42,834 bases of DNA from contig CALHCH010000015.1 of the NCBI GenBank assembly GCA_937930555.1, forward strand, positions 1 to 42,834, given 5' to 3'. This document shows positions 39,693 to 42,834 of this stretch, one piece after another. Every line of letters begins with the position of its first letter. The stretch's first letter is position 1. The DNA is from Candidatus Absconditabacterales bacterium (GTDB lineage Bacteria; Patescibacteriota; Gracilibacteria; Absconditabacterales; Absconditicoccaceae). The position numbers were made by a program, and so were the translations under genes. The notes under the pieces were generated by a model. It was not told the DNA's origin and ran no database searches. It saw only the letters and a program-made list of their open reading frames with translations.

Positions 39693-40481
39693 TTAGTCGC
39701 TAAAAAATGTGAGTATATCATCGTGACAGACTCAGTTGGTATACAGTGCGTCTGTAAACTCTTGTGTAATAGGCGATCAGTCCAATGTGGTTACTCTACC
39801 TCCAGCTTCTGATATGATGCATACAAATGGTGCCATATCGTACAGACTTTGTTTGGGAGCCACAAAGGCTTCTATCTTGCCTTGTGCTAGATAATGATAT
39901 GCACGCAAACGATCACTCTTGTAATACTGCACCGCATCACAAAGTTGTTTTAATTGATTGTAGGTCTCATCTCTTTGGTGATATTTGCGTCTCTCATGAG
40001 CAATATATGCCTCTGCGAGTGGACGATCTGATACCTGTATTTTTTTTCAATTGCGATATGCTCAGTATCATTTGGTGGCATATACCACCTCATCTATCAC
40101 AGGCATATGCGAGATACCCAAGACTATCTCAGATCAATACTGCAATGCCACCAATATCGATCGATCGTCAGTCCCTCTAGCAAATTCTCTCGTCCCATCT
40201 ATGGGATCTATAATTCGAGTATATTCAGAATCATTGTCTTGAGTACCAGTCTCCTCTCATATCATATTGGCTCCTGGTATGAGATCAGCAAGTCACTGTA
40301 TCAAAAACTCCTCTATCGCTCTATCTGCGTCAGTCACAGGCGATCCATCAGTTTTCATGTCATCTGATGACTTGGTCTGTATCTGGAGATCTTGGATATT
40401 GGTCGCATACTGCAGTCATATCTCAGCTGCCTGTTGGACTAGTGATAGAGACTGATTTAGTATTTCTTGGAGGTTAATCAT
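39693..40481 (-). CDS. Inositol monophosphatase-family phosphatase
   Basis: 262 residues, ATG to TAA. It is a magnesium-dependent sugar- or nucleotide-phosphate phosphatase. The first metal site is GEETG (about 75-79), the second DPIDGTREFARG (about 92-103), and the distal Asp lies in SLYDMAPFVCIISEAGGRVT (WDxAAxxxI..AGG in the family; Trp is Tyr here). SPVTDADRAIEEFLI is the usual N-terminal helix. The DPIDGTREF form is close to 3'(2'),5'-bisphosphate nucleotidase (CysQ) and histidinol phosphatase types, so inositol need not be the substrate. It ends 8 bases before the phosphomannomutase ATG, so the two are probably one operon. Confidence 0.85.
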
Positions 40482-40521
40482 ATGTGGTAGAGAATAAATT
40501 AATTCTTACAAAATACTAGAT

Positions 40522-41367
40522 TTATCTGACTACACGAGCAGTGTAGCTAAGCCGCAAACCAACTCAAAATAATACCACACTCAACCACTGACTCGTACTC
40601 AACACTCATACCATCTCATACTCAGGCAGATCTTTGAGATACTCTACCAAAAATCTCAGCACCCCATATCACATCATGTATATTCACGCTATCATCCCAG
40701 GTCTCGCACGCCTACGATATATGGTCACAAAGATTGTCCATCATAGTATCAGAAGCGCCGCTCACTCACCCAATGATTGGAGAAAGTTAGTATTTATTCT
40801 CTCGAGCATATCTACCTGATCAAACACATGCGTTAGTCACAATGACTGTAGTCTCGCTCACAACTCAGGTCAAATTTGGGAAAGCGGCTTACCTACAAGC
40901 TCTTGATTGAGATAATTACCATATCTTCATAACAGGCTTCATATCGGCACAATCAACAATACCATATCACCAAACAAAAATAACTCATCTCTCGAGAGTT
41001 TGTACTTGCGGACGAGATACAGCAGACCTAGGACTACCCCGCATATCCCTCACACAAAACTCATCCCTCATTGATTGATCTGCACTATCTCCAACAGATG
41101 CTGAGAGTAGTATGCTCGCTCATAAAATATCACATGACCCAATCTCCCTCACAAAATCACTCACAACATAATAATCAAAAAAATGTCATCTAGCTTGGTC
41201 AGGAGGAGTTCGTGAAGTCTTGGATATTTTTGTGTATTTTTGGTATCGGGACCCAGAAATCGTCATCTCGGTAGTCGAAACAAAAACATATAGCCACACA
41301 AAAAACTAATGAGATAGAATATCCCATATCGATGTATCGGTCGTCCAAATATTTCAAATGCGATCAT
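40522..41367 (-). CDS. lgt: Prolipoprotein diacylglyceryl transferase
   Basis: 281 residues, ATG to TAA, with about seven membrane segments and many UGA-Gly. It attaches diacylglycerol to the lipobox Cys of prolipoproteins. Motifs are RPIHRYGIFYLISF (His12-Tyr14 region, with the conserved HxYG), GGRLGHVIFYERAYYSQH (about 75-90), GGMSFVGGICG (H/S-x-GG-GG motif, about 102-112), GSLLGRYGNYLNQELVG (the Lgt signature GRxGNFxNxE, about 146-162) and LRFLVEYLKDLP near the end (RxxxExxR, with Lys for the last Arg). It serves the lipoproteins found at 17826, 25666 and 36561. It lies 40 bases upstream of the phosphatase gene on the same strand. Confidence 0.92.
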
Positions 41368-41450
41368 GATTAGTGAAAATTACATGAATTAGACAAGTTG
41401 GTTAAATTAGAAAAACTCGCTCATACCAATACACTATCCTGAATTGTGGG

Positions 41451-41476
41451 CGTCATCCTGAGCTTGTCGAAGGGTG
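41451..41476. repeat. Solo end repeat of the GIY-YIG element family
   Basis: CGTCATCCTGAGC followed by TTGTCGAAGGGTG repeats the two conserved blocks of the 2624-3026 element ends without the diverged centre. Confidence 0.6.
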
Positions 41477-41507
41477 GACGAACACAATGAAGGATTTTAT
41501 GAGGAAA

Positions 41508-41669
41508 CTACTCCTCTGGCTCCAATTTCTTGAGCTGAGACTGACATAACTCATAACATTTTTTGGCTTCTGTCTGGAGAGTGATGATCTGTTGTACATC
41601 TATAAGGTCATCTCACTGGAGCATCTCATGGATCTCCTGCAATCTAGTATATGCCTCAGCAAATGTCAT
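41508..41669 (-). CDS. Exodeoxyribonuclease VII small subunit-like protein
   Basis: 53 residues, ATG to TAG, with a UGA-Gly at residue 19. It is a helical hairpin: FAEAYTRLQEIHEMLQG, then LIDVQQIITLQTEAKKCYEL and CQSQLKKLEPEE. XseB has the same plan (YEEALxxLExIVxxLE, then LDESLxLYEEGxxLxxxCxxxLxxAE). XseB and XseA degrade single-stranded DNA. The match is by pattern on a short helical protein, so confidence is moderate. No xseA lies in the window. Confidence 0.55.
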
Positions 41670-41695
41670 GATATGGGTATGCAAAATTATAAAAA

Positions 41696-42061
41696 TTATA
41701 TGTCTTCTATGATCTCTACAGGCACGTCTACTACCAATTCGTGCAAAAAGCTCAGCACTACTGGCACAAACAAAAAAGCTATACATGAGCCGAGTACTTT
41801 TTCTGACATATCTTCATCCGATCTATATATCACATACTGGATACAATGCAATAATAGCACTAAAAAAGGAAGTATCATATAGATCACTACAAATCTAGTA
41901 TTTTGTTGGAATGTGTCATAAAACAGAGAAACAAACCAGTCATATATATCCACAAACATACTCAATCACAAAACATACCCTAATATACAAATCATCAAAA
42001 AAATATTTGGAAGAAAGGTGAGGTTTTTTTGGTAGGTGTGAATCACAGAGCGAAAAGACAT
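41696..42061 (-). CDS. Small membrane protein
   Basis: 121 residues, ATG (42061) to TAA. Three hydrophobic segments (about 18-36, 54-73, 88-106) separate charged loops (YRSDEDMSEK). One UGA-Gly is at residue 32. No family is recognised. It lies between serS and the XseB-like gene on the same strand, with a 9-base gap after serS, so it is probably in that transcript. Confidence 0.6.
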
Positions 42062-42070
42062 GTATAAAAA

Positions 42071-42834
42071 CTAAAAAGAAGTGAAATCTAGATATGGCTG
42101 CAATACCTCCGGTACGTTTACATCTCCGTCAGCAGTCTGATAGTTTTCTACTATGGCTGCCAACGCTCTGCCTAGAGCTACGGCAGTACCATTGAGCGAG
42201 TGTACAAATTCTTTGGTAGCACCATCCTTATACTTGATCTTGGCTCTACGTGTCTGGAAGTCAGTGGTATTGGATGTACTTGTCACCTCCTTGTACATAT
42301 CTATCCCAGGAAATCGCGCCTCGAGGTCGTACTTTTTGGCTGCTGGAGCTCATAGATCACCAGTACATATATTGATCCTCTGATATGGTATACCCAGATC
42401 GGAGAATATCTCCTCCTCGATCTGCCTGATCATCTTATGCTCTTTTTCGCTATCTGCTGGAGTCACAAAACTCACCATCTCTATCTTATCAAACTGATGA
42501 AGTCTAATTAATCCCTTGGTATCCTTGCCATATGTCCCTGCCTCCCTACGATAACAGCTACTGAGTCACACATATCTACGAGGCAATTCATCAACATCAA
42601 AAGTCTCGCCCGCATGCTGAGCGACCAATGGTACCTCTGCTGTCCCGATCAGTCGTAGGTCATCTTCTTCCCACTGATCTTGCTCCATTCATTCCAAGGT
42701 TGGGTTTACCCTATACAGATTGGTACTATCATTGGGGAGAAATCATGTCGCAAACAATGCGTCTTTTTTTACCAGTTGTGGGACGAGCGTAAGCTCAAAT
42801 CACTTGCCCACGAGCTTGTTGGTGACGTAAGTCG
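42071..42834 (-). CDS. serS: Seryl-tRNA synthetase, C-terminal part
   Basis: 254 complete codons are visible, ending at TAG 42073-42071; the N-terminal tRNA-binding coiled coil lies beyond the window. It charges tRNA-Ser. Class II motifs are present: TAEVPLVAQHAGE (ATP and serine pocket), LPRRYVGLSSCYRREAGTYG (motif 2), FDKIEMVSFV, EEIFSDLGIPYQ, DLGAPAAKKYDLEARFPG, EVTSTSNTTDFQTRR and HSLNGTAVALGRALAAIVEN (motif 3). UGA-Gly occurs, for example in YVGLSS and the PAAKKYDLE-preceding DLGAPA region. It is the first visible gene of a minus-strand group with the small membrane protein. Confidence 0.93.

Noticed and set aside
1-42834. Mass pseudogenisation: many genes broken by UGA under the standard code.
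   Set aside because: The UGAs align with conserved Gly in many families, and the frames run on to TAA/TAG with intact domains. Recoding explains all of it.
1-42834. UGA as selenocysteine or tryptophan.
   Set aside because: UGA falls at family Gly positions (P-loops, NSGG, GGGT), Trp is already encoded by TGG at its usual sites, and UGA is far too frequent for selenocysteine.

Overview
The window reads coherently only if UGA is translated as glycine (genetic code 25). Most long genes are broken by in-frame UGA under the standard code, and those UGAs sit at conserved glycines: the P-loop of the UvrD/PcrA helicase, the GNSGGP loop of the HtrA protease, the HRLDxxTSG neighbourhood of the pseudouridine synthase, and the HExxH motif of a metallopeptidase. 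TAA and TAG are the normal stops. This code, the AT-rich sequence, the lack of Shine-Dalgarno leaders and the mix of small hypothetical proteins fit Candidatus Gracilibacteria (BD1-5) or Absconditabacteria (SR1). I cannot decide between these two from the window. All coordinates below assume UGA = Gly unless stated.

Layout. 1-4.2 kb (plus strand): end of an acidic Cys-containing protein, a zinc metallopeptidase, ruvB, a frameshifted GIY-YIG gene between inverted repeats, and holA. 4.2-7.6 kb: two small genes that appear to end at UGA, a DciA-like protein, a WecA/MraY-family transferase, a DUF2103-like protein and a small gene. 7.9-16.6 kb (mostly plus): a hypothetical, an HtrA protease, a membrane protein, a DnaE without its PHP domain, a DUF3127/SSB-like protein and a PcrA/UvrD helicase. 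16.6-21.1 kb (minus): three small genes, a TPR lipoprotein and a lysyl-tRNA synthetase fused to an HD domain. 21.2-31.9 kb: two giant paralogous cysteine-rich surface proteins (about 1400 residues each), both with LPxTG-like C-termini. Between them lie a thioredoxin-like lipoprotein, smpB and an RluA-type pseudouridine synthase. 32-36.4 kb (minus): a SufD-like protein, a GNAT acetyltransferase, a relBE-type toxin-antitoxin pair between two copies of the pheT 3' end, and pheT. 36.5-42.8 kb: a lipoprotein, YvcK/CofD, phosphomannomutase, an inositol-phosphatase-family enzyme, Lgt, an XseB-like subunit, a membrane protein and the 3' part of serS.

Working together: ruvB, holA, dnaE, the DUF3127 protein and pcrA form a replication/repair set. 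lysS, pheT, serS, smpB and rluA form a translation set. lgt, two to three lipoproteins, the thioredoxin-like lipoprotein, HtrA, the sugar-phosphate enzymes and the twin Cys-rich proteins serve the cell envelope. Most genes are single units closed by strong, often bidirectional, terminators.

The most unusual points are: (i) a cohort of small minus-strand genes with no internal UGA, three of which have UGA where their stop should be; (ii) the LysRS-HD fusion; (iii) the PHP-less DnaE; (iv) the toxin-antitoxin pair framed by pheT 3' ends; (v) a GIY-YIG gene inside a pair of inverted repeats that also occur alone elsewhere in the window; (vi) the paired LPxTG-like tails whose glycine is UGA. The only gene-poor stretch over 300 bases is 2560-3176, which holds the GIY-YIG remnant and palindromic repeats. 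I saw no tRNA, rRNA or CRISPR array.
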